Source: Spongiimicrobium salis
GTDB taxonomy: Bacteria > Bacteroidota > Bacteroidia > Flavobacteriales > Flavobacteriaceae
Length of the DNA stretch: 64,000 bases
Direction of reading: 5' to 3'
Assembly: GCF_043678055.1 (NCBI RefSeq)
Contig: NZ_JBHEQA010000001.1
Coordinates: forward strand, 434,001-498,000
In this document: positions 9,139 to 16,715 of the stretch, piece by piece
Layout of the letters: each line of letters opens with the position of its first letter
Position numbering within the stretch: position 1 is the first letter of the stretch
Program-made: the position numbers and the translations under genes
Notes under the pieces: model-generated
Told to the model about the DNA's origin: nothing
The model's database searches: none
What the model saw: the letters and a program-made list of their open reading frames with translations, nothing else

Positions 9139-9498
9139 TTATTTCCAAAACTTTTTGTCTTTCATTGTATATGCATCTTGAAGAACAGCCGTGAGAACGG
9201 TATGGTTAATTTCTTCCAAACTTTTATACCGTAATGATCGCATTACTTTACGTCCGTCACTAACCAGATGTTCTGGATATACGCTCAGATGGGCCGCATT
9301 CCAAAAGCCCACATCTACGTAATTCTTACTTTGGTTCAGATAACAAAAAGGACGTCCATTGACATAATAAAAAGGTATTTTGTACTTATATTTTAATTCC
9401 ATTCCTACAAGCTCTCGTTCAATAACCGCTTGGAGATGCATTAAAATACTTCGATAAGGTTCTTCCTGATTCAAAATGTAGGCTTCTGCGGGGTTCAT
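9139..9498 (-). CDS. DUF1801 family protein
   Basis: A 119-residue protein of the DUF1801 type, a small YdhG-like alpha/beta fold common in Bacteroidota. Visible family features are PYRSILMHLQAVIER near the start, the ELKYKYKIPFYYVNGRPFCY segment in the middle and the VDVGFWNAAHL segment, followed by a helical end. Biochemical role not established. Divergent from the membrane-protein/regulator cluster that begins at 9638. Confidence 0.7.
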   Translation of the reverse strand: MNPAEAYILNQEEPYRSILMHLQAVIERELVGMELKYKYKIPFYYVNGRPFCYLNQSKNYVDVGFWNAAHLSVYPEHLVSDGRKVMRSLRYKSLEEINHTVLTAVLQDAYTMKDKKFWK

Positions 9499-9610
9499 GG
9501 GATTAGTACTGTTTACTGTTGACTGGCGACTTAAAGGTACTTGAAATAGTTCATACGTGTGAATATCGCTAAAAGTTTGCTAAAAATATTGGAGAATTCA
9601 TAAATTCATT

Positions 9611-9629
9611 TAACTTTGTATTTCAAAGT
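9611..9629 (+). promoter_or_regulatory. TAnnTTTG promoter box overlapped by inverted repeat (operator copy 1)
   Basis: TAACTTTG at 9611-9618 is an exact TAnnTTTG box. It overlaps the inverted repeat ACTTTG-TATTT-CAAAGT at 9613-9629. The same repeat, followed by the same ACTTTAT before the start codon, recurs at 10725-10741. Binding of a dimeric regulator here would block polymerase; the winged-helix gene at 10411 is the obvious candidate. Confidence 0.65.
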
Positions 9630-9637
9630 ACTTTATT

Positions 9638-10285
9638 ATGGAAACAAAAAATTACTTGGACGATATCACAGAAATCAAACAAATGATGCATCGTTCATCC
9701 CGTTTTCTTTCCCTCAGTGGCCTTTCCGGGGTATTGGCAGGAATCTATGCCCTAATTGGTGCGTACATTGCCAAACAACAGATACAAAACTATGTTGGCC
9801 CTACGGAAGCCTACCGAGGTTCGGATTCTATTGGACTTCTCAATGCTATCAGCTCTCCTAGTTTAATGCGTACTTTATTGCTCATTGCTATTATTGTTGT
9901 TGCCTTAGCCATGATTACCGGAGTGCTTTTATCCATAAAAAAATCGAAAAAAAGTGGCGAAAAACTATGGGATGTTAGCAGTAAACGTTTATTCGTTAAT
10001 TTTTTCATTCCCCTAGTGGCCGGAGGTCTTTTTTGTATGGCACTTTTACAAAATCGATATTATGATATGATTGCTCCCGCTACCTTAATTTTCTATGGTT
10101 TAGCCTGCGTAAATGCTAGTAAACATACCATAGGGGATGTGCGCTACCTAGGCATGGCCAACATTGTCATTGGTATCATCTCCACGCAATTTCTGGGGTA
10201 TGGTCTCTATTTTTGGGCTTTGGGTTTTGGATTTTTCCATATTTTTTATGGAGCTTTGATGTATTTTAAACATGATAGGAGTTAG
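9638..10285 (+). CDS. Multi-pass membrane protein next to winged-helix regulator
   Basis: A 215-residue protein with a short cytoplasmic N-terminus and about six hydrophobic segments (near residues 28-46, 80-107, 125-145, 148-165, 168-185 and 188-208). No catalytic motif seen. It starts 20 bases after the inverted-repeat operator and precedes the winged-helix regulator, a pairing common in Bacteroidota. Its stop codon TAG is supplied by the first unit of a 7-base tandem repeat, so changes in repeat number would not alter the protein. Function unknown. Confidence 0.75.
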   Translation: METKNYLDDITEIKQMMHRSSRFLSLSGLSGVLAGIYALIGAYIAKQQIQNYVGPTEAYRGSDSIGLLNAISSPSLMRTLLLIAIIVVALAMITGVLLSIKKSKKSGEKLWDVSSKRLFVNFFIPLVAGGLFCMALLQNRYYDMIAPATLIFYGLACVNASKHTIGDVRYLGMANIVIGIISTQFLGYGLYFWALGFGFFHIFYGALMYFKHDRS

Positions 10286-10355
10286 GAGTTAGGAGTTAAG
10301 AGTTAAGAGTTAAGAGTTAAGAGTTAAGAGTTAAGAGTTAAGAGTTAAGAGTTAA
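10281..10355 (+). repeat. 7-base tandem repeat (GTTAGGA/GTTAAGA)
   Basis: Two copies of GTTAGGA, then eight copies of GTTAAGA and a partial unit, in perfect register. It lies between the membrane-protein gene and the winged-helix regulator gene, 56 bases before the latter. Such heptamers can change copy number by replication slippage. Confidence 0.95.
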
Positions 10356-10410
10356 AGATGTTATTTTTTAGTCGGCATTCTAGATATTTCCAAGATTTTT
10401 TTTAAACAAT

Positions 10411-10701
10411 ATGAGCATTATCAACAACATCAATAAAGTATTTGATCATCGCATACGTTTGGGAATTATGTCCGTACTTATGGTGAACGATTATGCCGAC
10501 TTTAATATGTTGAAGGAACTTCTTGGTGCCACGGATGGCAATCTGGCCAGCCATACCAAAGCTCTGGAAAAGGCAGAATATATCAAGGTAGAAAAGCAAT
10601 TTATTGGCAGAAAGCCCAATACGCGCTATTCTACCACCCCCTTGGGGAAAGCCGAATTTAAAAAACATATCGATGCGCTGGAAAAGCTTATCGGAAAGTA
10701 G
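10411..10701 (+). CDS. Winged-helix transcriptional regulator
   Basis: A 96-residue one-domain winged-helix protein of the ArsR/MarR-like class (HTH_34-like). The recognition part is NMLKELLGATDGNLASHTKAL (about residues 31-50, helix-turn-helix), followed by the wing KQFIGRKPNTRYSTTPLGKAEF. No ligand-binding domain. It lies between two genes whose promoters carry the same inverted repeat (9613 and 10725), so it most likely represses both and forms a small self-contained unit with the membrane proteins. Confidence 0.88.
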   Translation: MSIINNINKVFDHRIRLGIMSVLMVNDYADFNMLKELLGATDGNLASHTKALEKAEYIKVEKQFIGRKPNTRYSTTPLGKAEFKKHIDALEKLIGK

Positions 10702-10722
10702 AATTTGATTTTTTTTACAATT

Positions 10723-10741
10723 TTACTTTGAATTTCAAAGT
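10723..10741 (+). promoter_or_regulatory. Inverted-repeat operator copy 2
   Basis: ACTTTG-AATTT-CAAAGT at 10725-10741, preceded by a near-match promoter box (TTACTTTG, 10723-10730) and a TTG about 17 bases upstream. Same arrangement relative to the start codon as at 9613, with ACTTTAT shared just before the ATG. Confidence 0.6.
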
Positions 10742-10749
10742 ACTTTATA

Positions 10750-11205
10750 ATGAGAGATAGATTATTGGAATATTTGTACGAATGGAGCAAAAAACCCTAT
10801 CAAAAATTTTTAAAACATGGGCAAGCTTGGAGTATTTCTGTTACCGAATTGCTGCATTACCCCCATCACAGTCTAGGGTTTCATTTGGGTTGTTTTTTGA
10901 TCAAGTATCACTTTGAGCTACAACCCAAACTGGAAAACCATGATGTTTTCCATGTCCTTACGGGCACAGGTATTTCCGTTCCCGAGGAAATTGGCATGCA
11001 ATATTATCTTTTCGGCAATGGAAAACGCAGCTTGTACCTATTTACTGTGATTTTTATGGGCACTTTGTTGTTTCCCGATCATTTCTCCCGATTTAGACGA
11101 GCCTATCGCAAAGGGAAATCTGCCCTCAAGTTCCATCAAATCGATTTTTCAAAATTGTTGACACAACCCATAGCAGATTTACAAGCTATTTTTTTAATCC
11201 GATAA
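10750..11205 (+). CDS. Coq4-like zinc-motif protein
   Basis: A 151-residue protein with the pattern HDxxH-x11-E: H64, D65, H68 and E80 in NHDVFHVLTGTGISVPEE. This is the hallmark of Coq4, which in eukaryotes and many proteobacteria serves ubiquinone synthesis. Bacteroidota generally use menaquinone, so a ubiquinone role is unlikely and the substrate here is unknown. Its promoter carries the inverted repeat shared with 9613, and a DUF4173 membrane-protein gene follows after 11 bases. The motif is clear; the role is not. Confidence 0.7.
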   Translation: MRDRLLEYLYEWSKKPYQKFLKHGQAWSISVTELLHYPHHSLGFHLGCFLIKYHFELQPKLENHDVFHVLTGTGISVPEEIGMQYYLFGNGKRSLYLFTVIFMGTLLFPDHFSRFRRAYRKGKSALKFHQIDFSKLLTQPIADLQAIFLIR

Positions 11206-11216
11206 AACTTTATTTT

Positions 11217-12626
11217 ATGAACATTCATTTAAAAGCCATACTCTCGGCAATTGCCTTTAGCCTCTTGTTTTACAGTAAAAGTTTTGGTCTCAATCTTTTT
11301 TTGATTGCCATCATTGTAGTAGCAGTACTCTTCTCTATAAAAGAGAAACGTCCAATTCCCTGGATCTATGCTTTGATCTATATTTTTAGTGCATTGATGG
11401 TCGTTGTTAACCCCTCCTCTTTTCAGGTGACAGTCCATTTTATTGCCTTTTTTGTTTTCGTGGGGAAGTCGGTTTCCAACCGGAGTTCCCTGTACATTGC
11501 TGCCCTCATAGGCCTTGTCAATATGGTATTGGCTTCCGTTATCCGGTTGGGAGAAGCTTCTCAAAATCCTCCAAAAACCAAAACCGATTCTGATAATGAT
11601 ACCATACCCAGAACATATGTATATCTAAAAGGTGCTATTGTAGCCCTTCTTCTTATGGGCTTGTTCATTTTAATGTATCGCAATGCCAATCCCATTTTCA
11701 ATCATTTGATTGCACAGATAGATATGAGCTTCATTAGTGTCCCATGGGTATTTTTTACTTTTTTAGGGTATTTTTTGTTTCGTCATTTACTCGCTCCATT
11801 CGGCGCTGAGGAATTGGCAGATCAAGACCTAAAGATTTCCAATGAGCTCCAAGCTCCCACTACTCCATTCACGGAAGTGGTATTAAAGAAAATACAAGAA
11901 GAACACATCTTGGGCAGTATGGTGTTGGGCACCTTAAATGTGCTCCTACTTTTCTTTTTGATTACGGATATGATCTACTTGTTAGGGTCCAGCACTTTAG
12001 TATCACATGCGCAATATTCTGAAGCAGTCCATGAAGGCGTATATGCACTATCTTTTTCAGTCATTTGTGCAATTATTGTGCTCATTTACTTTTTTCGAGG
12101 CAATCTCAACTTCTATAAAAACAACACCCGCTTAAAATCCCTGAGCTTTATTTGGATTGGTTTCAACCTACTTTTAGTACTCTTTACTTGCATAAAAAAC
12201 TACCATTACATCGCGGAATTGGGACTCACCTACAAGCGAATTGGAGTGTTTGCATACCTTTTACTGACACTCGTTGGATTGATTACCGCTTATCTTAAGG
12301 TGATACAGATCAAGAGTTTCATGTATCTATTCCGTACGAATACCACTATCATTTTTGCTTTTCTGATTTTATGTACGGCTATTCCCTGGGATCGCGCCAT
12401 TACAGCCTATAACCTATCCCATTTGCCTCATCCGGATATGGAATATCTTTTGAGCTTAAATACGAATAACAGTGCGCAATTATATCAATATGCAAGGCAG
12501 CATAAGCAGGAAATTCCTCAGCATCAAAAAACTAGAATTTCGGAACGTTTGGCCACCTTTAAAGAGAATCAAGCAGCCAAATCATGGCAGGAATATACGG
12601 TATTGGAATTCACTTTAAAATACTAA
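11217..12626 (+). CDS. DUF4173/DUF4153-type polytopic membrane protein
   Basis: A 469-residue protein with about twelve hydrophobic segments and a soluble C-terminal tail of about 70 residues (from PHPDMEYLLSLNTNN). The segment arrangement, with a long loop after helix five (TKTDSDNDTIP), resembles the DUF4173 (formerly DUF4153) proteins that in Bacteroidota often sit beside small winged-helix regulators. Part of the plus-strand cluster 9638-13578, likely cotranscribed with the Coq4-like gene. Function unknown. Confidence 0.7.
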   Translation: MNIHLKAILSAIAFSLLFYSKSFGLNLFLIAIIVVAVLFSIKEKRPIPWIYALIYIFSALMVVVNPSSFQVTVHFIAFFVFVGKSVSNRSSLYIAALIGLVNMVLASVIRLGEASQNPPKTKTDSDNDTIPRTYVYLKGAIVALLLMGLFILMYRNANPIFNHLIAQIDMSFISVPWVFFTFLGYFLFRHLLAPFGAEELADQDLKISNELQAPTTPFTEVVLKKIQEEHILGSMVLGTLNVLLLFFLITDMIYLLGSSTLVSHAQYSEAVHEGVYALSFSVICAIIVLIYFFRGNLNFYKNNTRLKSLSFIWIGFNLLLVLFTCIKNYHYIAELGLTYKRIGVFAYLLLTLVGLITAYLKVIQIKSFMYLFRTNTTIIFAFLILCTAIPWDRAITAYNLSHLPHPDMEYLLSLNTNNSAQLYQYARQHKQEIPQHQKTRISERLATFKENQAAKSWQEYTVLEFTLKY

Positions 12627-12629
12627 CAG

Positions 12630-12926
12630 ATGCTCTCTTTTTTTACTTATCCCATCAACCGTTTTGGAGTGCGTTTGGCCGCCATTAGTTTTAGTCTAGG
12701 CTCCATCATCGTAATACTTCATCTTATGACCAAAGCAGAAATTACGGTAGTTATCGGCTTTGTTTATGTGATTCTGGCCTTGGGCCTCAATAGTTTTACT
12801 TTTCTTTTTATACTACTGCATGGACTATTCAATTTTAAGGATATTAAAGAGCATGGTATTACGCTTATCGTAATGCTTTTAAATCTGCCCATAGCCTATT
12901 CCTATCTTTTACTTGTAAACATTTAA
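12630..12926 (+). CDS. Small three-helix membrane protein
   Basis: A 98-residue protein with three hydrophobic segments (about residues 12-34, 38-65 and 75-97) and no recognised motif. It starts four bases after the previous stop and ends four bases before the next start, so it belongs to the same operon as the DUF4173 and DUF1361 proteins. Function unknown. Confidence 0.7.
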   Translation: MLSFFTYPINRFGVRLAAISFSLGSIIVILHLMTKAEITVVIGFVYVILALGLNSFTFLFILLHGLFNFKDIKEHGITLIVMLLNLPIAYSYLLLVNI

Positions 12927-12930
12927 TCTC

Positions 12931-13578
12931 ATGAAACTATTTTTATCCACCTTATATCAACGTTATTCTCTTTTACTACTCTCCACAGCCTTTGCACTGG
13001 CCTTATTGGCCCTTCGTATTAAAGTGACCCATAATGGCTTCTATTCTTTTTTGGTTTGGAATCTTTTTCTGGCAGCAATACCTTATGGCATTACGCAATT
13101 TTTAGTACATTTTTCTCGATTGCGGAAATATCGTATTTCAATGTTTCTGGCTTTTGGTGTTTGGTTATTGTTTTTGCCCAATAGTCCTTATATCATCACG
13201 GATCTAATTCATTTGCACAGTGAACGATCCAATCTCCCCTGGTTAGATCTTTTCCTTGTCTTTGTTTTTGCGCTCAACGGGCTTTTGTTTGGGCTTTTAT
13301 CTTTGGTAGACATGCATTGTTTTATCCAAGAGCGCTACGGTTCACGAATAGCGCAATACACTATTTTTCAATGCTGTATTTTAAGTGGTTACGGCATACA
13401 TCTGGGCCGCTTTATGCGCTTTAACTCTTGGGATATTCTAGGAAAACCGGTACAATTGTTCACCACTATAACCGATAGTTTTTATATGGACCATGTGGGA
13501 TTAATGACCTTTGCTTTTGGCGGTTTTTTATGGATACTCTTTCTGGGATTTCGGTCAATGATAAAAAATCCGGTCTAG
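12931..13578 (+). CDS. DUF1361 membrane protein
   Basis: A 215-residue protein with about six membrane segments. Family marks of DUF1361 are visible: WLLFLPNSPYIITDLIHL near residue 85 and LGRFMRFNSWDI near residue 155, with conserved polar residues inside otherwise hydrophobic segments. Last gene of the plus-strand cluster; it meets the next gene tail to tail with no spacer. Biochemical role not known for the family. Confidence 0.78.
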   Translation: MKLFLSTLYQRYSLLLLSTAFALALLALRIKVTHNGFYSFLVWNLFLAAIPYGITQFLVHFSRLRKYRISMFLAFGVWLLFLPNSPYIITDLIHLHSERSNLPWLDLFLVFVFALNGLLFGLLSLVDMHCFIQERYGSRIAQYTIFQCCILSGYGIHLGRFMRFNSWDILGKPVQLFTTITDSFYMDHVGLMTFAFGGFLWILFLGFRSMIKNPV

Positions 13579-13839
13579 CTAAAGGTCTTTATTGATCTCC
13601 ATATCAAAGTCCAATTTCAATTTGGCCAAATATTCCTGGGGTGTTTTTTCTGATAAAGTCACTCGTTTCGTTCGCATGTTTACATCAAAACAAAACTTGG
13701 AAAAATCCCCATGACATTCCTGTTCCATGCGGGCAATAAGATAACGGGTAATCCTAGGACGCAACTTGTACTCCATATCTATACAGCGTTGCTTTTCGGT
13801 TGGGTCGATTTCTTTGTTAAATATCCAATTAAATTCCAT
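13579..13839 (-). CDS. Small soluble hypothetical protein
   Basis: An 86-residue, charged, soluble protein with no recognised family. It contains YKLRPRITRYLIARMEQEC and ends in a stretch of alternating acidic and hydrophobic residues. Its stop codon abuts the stop of the DUF1361 gene from the other strand. The region before it (13840-13980) shows no other gene. Confidence 0.6.
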   Translation of the reverse strand: MEFNWIFNKEIDPTEKQRCIDMEYKLRPRITRYLIARMEQECHGDFSKFCFDVNMRTKRVTLSEKTPQEYLAKLKLDFDMEINKDL

Positions 13840-13980
13840 CTAAATATTTAAGGATGTGGAATATACAATATTATCTTGAATGAAGCCTGTTCAAGATTAG
13901 TATTTTTCGACAAGTCGCCCCCTTTTCTGTTGAACGGAAATAATACCTTAAGATACTACCTACAGGACAGAGGAGATCTC

Positions 13981-15186
13981 TTATTCTTCTCCATCTACAT
14001 AGTTTTGGAGATAGGCATAATGTGACGTAAGTTTCCCGTTTTGAGTCATTCTTGCCCGGGCTAATACTCCATCAGCATCTCCATTAAAAAAAGCCGGAAT
14101 AACATGAGTTCTAAATGCCTCTCCAAATCCTACACTGGCATCCCTAGGCAATTCACATGGAAGGTTGTCTACCGCCATAACGGCTATAGCATCTTTGTTC
14201 ATGAAATCAGTTTCTTCTTCAGATTGAGGGTCGTAGCCATAAATGGGATCGGCAATCGTAGAAGGTCTGATCGTAGTAGCCACAGGTCCATCGATATCGC
14301 AACTGACATCGGCAACGACTTGAATATTAAAGTCGGGCTGTTTTGCATCTTCCCGTGTAAAAAGATAGGGAGAACCATCGCCATAGAAATGTCCCGCGAT
14401 ATAGAAATCAGTTACCCGGGCAAAACGGAAGAAATTGGACTTATACTCCTCGGGATTGGCGAAAAAATCGGCCATATTTCCTTTTACCCCATCTTTTCTC
14501 AAATTATATTCGGACACATCAATCTGGCAATACACGGCTTCATCAAAAGACTTTTCCAAGTACGAAGCAACATCCACTTCCTTTAGGCCCATAGCATCCA
14601 ACATTTCTTTCGCGCCATTCCCTACTCTACCTTTTCCAGTCAGTAAGATTTTTATAGGCGAAAGTGTTATTTTTTGCAATTCCGAAATCAGTTCTTGTTG
14701 ATCGGCAAGGGATTCTGCCTTGGGCAATTGAAAAGCTGCCGTTTTTATACCGTAGGCCCTAATTCCATTATACGCGCCTACGATTCCTGCATACCGGCCA
14801 AAAGCCACCAGACGCTTCCGATTGGAATCCGTGATCACTTCATGATCGTACAATTCAATATTTTTTGCTAAAATAGCTTGCAATAGTTTCCGGTTATACG
14901 GTTGTTTTTTGATGGTATGGGAAAAGAAAAAATACTTCTTATTCGGAATCAGGGCTTCAATAGGTACTTCTTTTACCCCTACCAATACATCACAGGATTC
15001 CATCTCAGCTCCTACTTTAATGCCAGCTTCCCGATATTCTTCATCGGTAAAAACCCGTATTGGGGAAGGTTCTACAATGATTTGGGCTTCGGTATGTGCC
15101 GAAATGACAGTTTTACAGGCTTCTGGGGACAATACCACCCGACGATCAGGCGGATTTTTACGTTCTTTGATGATTCCGAATTTCAT
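13981..15186 (-). CDS. NAD(P)-dependent saccharopine-dehydrogenase-like oxidoreductase
   Basis: A 401-residue enzyme of the saccharopine/alanine dehydrogenase fold. It begins MKFGIIKERKNPPDRRVVLS, a typical AlaDH/PNT N-terminal domain with the basic substrate-binding residues, and has a Rossmann segment ILLTGKGRVGNGAKEML at about residue 180. The C-terminal part (VVADVSCDIDGPVATT) closes the substrate domain. I use the ATG at 15186; an in-frame upstream start adds ten unlikely residues. It probably handles lysine-related metabolites, but lysine 2-oxoglutarate reductase, saccharopine dehydrogenase and another amino-acid dehydrogenase are all possible. Confidence 0.85.
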   Translation of the reverse strand: MKFGIIKERKNPPDRRVVLSPEACKTVISAHTEAQIIVEPSPIRVFTDEEYREAGIKVGAEMESCDVLVGVKEVPIEALIPNKKYFFFSHTIKKQPYNRKLLQAILAKNIELYDHEVITDSNRKRLVAFGRYAGIVGAYNGIRAYGIKTAAFQLPKAESLADQQELISELQKITLSPIKILLTGKGRVGNGAKEMLDAMGLKEVDVASYLEKSFDEAVYCQIDVSEYNLRKDGVKGNMADFFANPEEYKSNFFRFARVTDFYIAGHFYGDGSPYLFTREDAKQPDFNIQVVADVSCDIDGPVATTIRPSTIADPIYGYDPQSEEETDFMNKDAIAVMAVDNLPCELPRDASVGFGEAFRTHVIPAFFNGDADGVLARARMTQNGKLTSHYAYLQNYVDGEE

Positions 15187-15282
15187 GCTGGTATTTTGGT
15201 ATGCAATTTGCCGCAATATACAAAAATGGCCTATGTATTCGTTTAAGTAAGGTGAAGATAAAGGCTATCTGGAAACTTTTAT

Positions 15283-15290
15283 TAGCTTTG
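15283..15290 (+). promoter_or_regulatory. Candidate promoter box upstream of tmRNA
   Basis: TAGCTTTG, an exact TAnnTTTG match, 137 bases upstream of the mature tmRNA 5' end. The 15217-15427 gap holds no gene, so a 5' precursor would be made. No clear TTG at the -33 position; low confidence. Confidence 0.35.
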
Positions 15291-15427
15291 CACTCCTGTA
15301 CAGTATCCAGAGGGCATTACTTGAGGGTACAAAGACAGCATAAAGAGATCGTTCTTTGAAAAAAAGTGATATCGTAGGCATGGGATTTCCCGAAGGAATA
15401 TCTCTATGTTACGATGACATTATCCAC

Positions 15428-15820
15428 GGGGCCGACTGGTTTTGACAGCGAGGCCAATTGGAATGTCAGCATGCCGAGCGCTGGGCTACAGCTCGTTAAT
15501 CTCATTTTCCACACTTTTAATTGGCGAAAATAATTACGCTCTAGCCGCTTAATCCGAATTATAGTAAGATTGGCCACGTCCTTACAAGGTAAGGAAGCTG
15601 GATGTCTCTGAATAGCCCTTGTTGACGGCGATTTGTATGGAGGCACTATAAAAGTCAACATAGAGATCTTGGAGCTTTGACAAGATTTTAAAATTAAAAA
15701 AGCTAAGTGTACCATAGGCGGTTTTCGGTCGGTGGCACATCGAAAACCAAACGAAGACTAAGCATGTAGAAAGCATTGTAATTGCTTGTTTGGACGAGGG
15801 TTCGAATCCCTCCGGCTCCA
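15428..15820 (+). ncRNA. ssrA: tmRNA (transfer-messenger RNA)
   Basis: The 393-base RNA begins GGGGCCGACTGGTTTTGACA and ends with a T-arm and acceptor end GGGTTCGAATCCCTCCGGCT... The 5' GGGGCCG pairs with CGGCTCC at the 3' end (one G-U). The tag frame at 15523-15552 reads GGC GAA AAT AAT TAC GCT CTA GCC GCT TAA, giving GENNYALAA, a flavobacterial tag. The 3' CCA is not encoded. It rescues stalled ribosomes and marks the broken proteins for proteolysis. Protein reading frames on the opposite strand here are artefacts. Confidence 0.97.
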
Positions 15821-15980
15821 CGATTAATCACAATTGGGTTGTGATTTAATACATAAAAAGTCCGACAAGTTTACTTGATCGGACTTTTTTGTTTTAAAGC
15901 ATTAGTCCTGTAAGGACTACCAATTGTATTTACAGAACGGGATCCCGAGGGAAAAACTGAGTTAATCCCTCCGGCTCCAC
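15805..15980 (+). repeat. 17-base direct repeat of the tmRNA 3' end (att-like scar)
   Basis: The last 16 bases of ssrA plus one base (AATCCCTCCGGCTCCAC, 15805-15821) recur exactly at 15964-15980. tmRNA 3' ends are common targets of tyrosine-recombinase elements, which leave such a duplication on insertion. The 142 bases between hold only the tmRNA terminator and no gene, so this is either a remnant after loss of an element or an unused secondary site. Confidence 0.7.
15855..15890 (+). terminator. Intrinsic terminator of ssrA
   Basis: AAAAAGTCCGACAAG pairs with CTTG-A-TCGGACTTTTT around a TTTA loop with one bulged A, followed by a T run. It lies 35 bases beyond the tmRNA end. Confidence 0.88.
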
Positions 15981-15982
15981 CT

Positions 15983-16030
15983 ATGCCCTCCGAAGCTTAA
16001 ACGAAGTGAAAGCAAAGAAGGGCATTTTTT
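15983..16030. terminator. Terminator-like hairpin
   Basis: ATGCCCT (from 15983) pairs with AGGGCAT (to 16025), followed by a T run on the plus strand. It lies 53 bases beyond the stop of the minus-strand regulator gene and may stop transcription from either side. Confidence 0.55.
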
Positions 16031-16082
16031 CCGAAACATCATACAATCAAAATTACCGGGCTCCTGTAAACTCCTATCTTTT

Positions 16083-16715
16083 CTATCCCAACAAGCCTTT
16101 TTCCACGGCCACACGGATGAGCCCTGCGGTGTTACGAACTCCCATTTTCTGAATGAGATTGTTGCGGTGGCTTTCTACGGTTTTGGCACTGATAAAAAGT
16201 AGTTCAGAAATCTCTTGATTGGTATGTTCTTCAGAGATCAACCGTAAAACTTCTTTTTCCCGCCGAGTTAATTTTGGAATAAAGTCTGTTTGGGAAGTAC
16301 CTATACTGTGATTTAGTAATATGTCTTGCACCCCTCTTGGGAGGTAGTTGTTTCCGGCATATACGGTCTGGATAGCCTTAATTAATTCCTGCTTATCCGT
16401 ATTTTTAAGTAGATACCCCTTCGCCCCATTCCTGATCATACTTTTTATAAAGCCTGTTTCACTATAGTTGGACAAGGCCAAAATTGCCAGTTCCGGGCAC
16501 CTTTTGTGCAGCCTTTTACAAAGATCCACTCCATTGCTATCAGGCAAATTGATATCGAGTAACAATACATCGGGCATAGCTTTTTCAATATCGCTCAGCA
16601 GCTGTTTTCCCAGGCTATAGGTGGCACAGATGGCCATCTCTTGAGAATCTTCCAACATGGTTTCAATCCCTTTCAGAATCATACTATGATCATCTAAAAT
16701 AGCTACTTGTATCAT
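16083..16715 (-). CDS. NarL/LuxR-family response regulator
   Basis: A 210-residue regulator: receiver domain with the acidic pair in LDDHSM and phosphoacceptor D54 (LLLDINLPDS), then a LuxR-type helix-turn-helix at about residues 146-210 (LTRREKEVLRLISEEHTNQE and the KTVESHRNNLIQKMGV recognition part). Its start overlaps the stop of the TPR kinase gene by four bases (ATGA), so the two form a two-component pair. Binding site and regulon unknown. Confidence 0.93.
   Translation of the reverse strand: MIQVAILDDHSMILKGIETMLEDSQEMAICATYSLGKQLLSDIEKAMPDVLLLDINLPDSNGVDLCKRLHKRCPELAILALSNYSETGFIKSMIRNGAKGYLLKNTDKQELIKAIQTVYAGNNYLPRGVQDILLNHSIGTSQTDFIPKLTRREKEVLRLISEEHTNQEISELLFISAKTVESHRNNLIQKMGVRNTAGLIRVAVEKGLLG

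Noticed and set aside
14104..14586. A 160-codon plus-strand frame
   Set aside because: Antisense to the clear saccharopine-dehydrogenase-like gene; Cys- and Ile-rich composition is typical of a shadow frame.
15404..15821. Two minus-strand open frames of 103 and 79 codons
   Set aside because: They lie over the tmRNA gene, which is identified by both ends, acceptor pairing and tag sequence.
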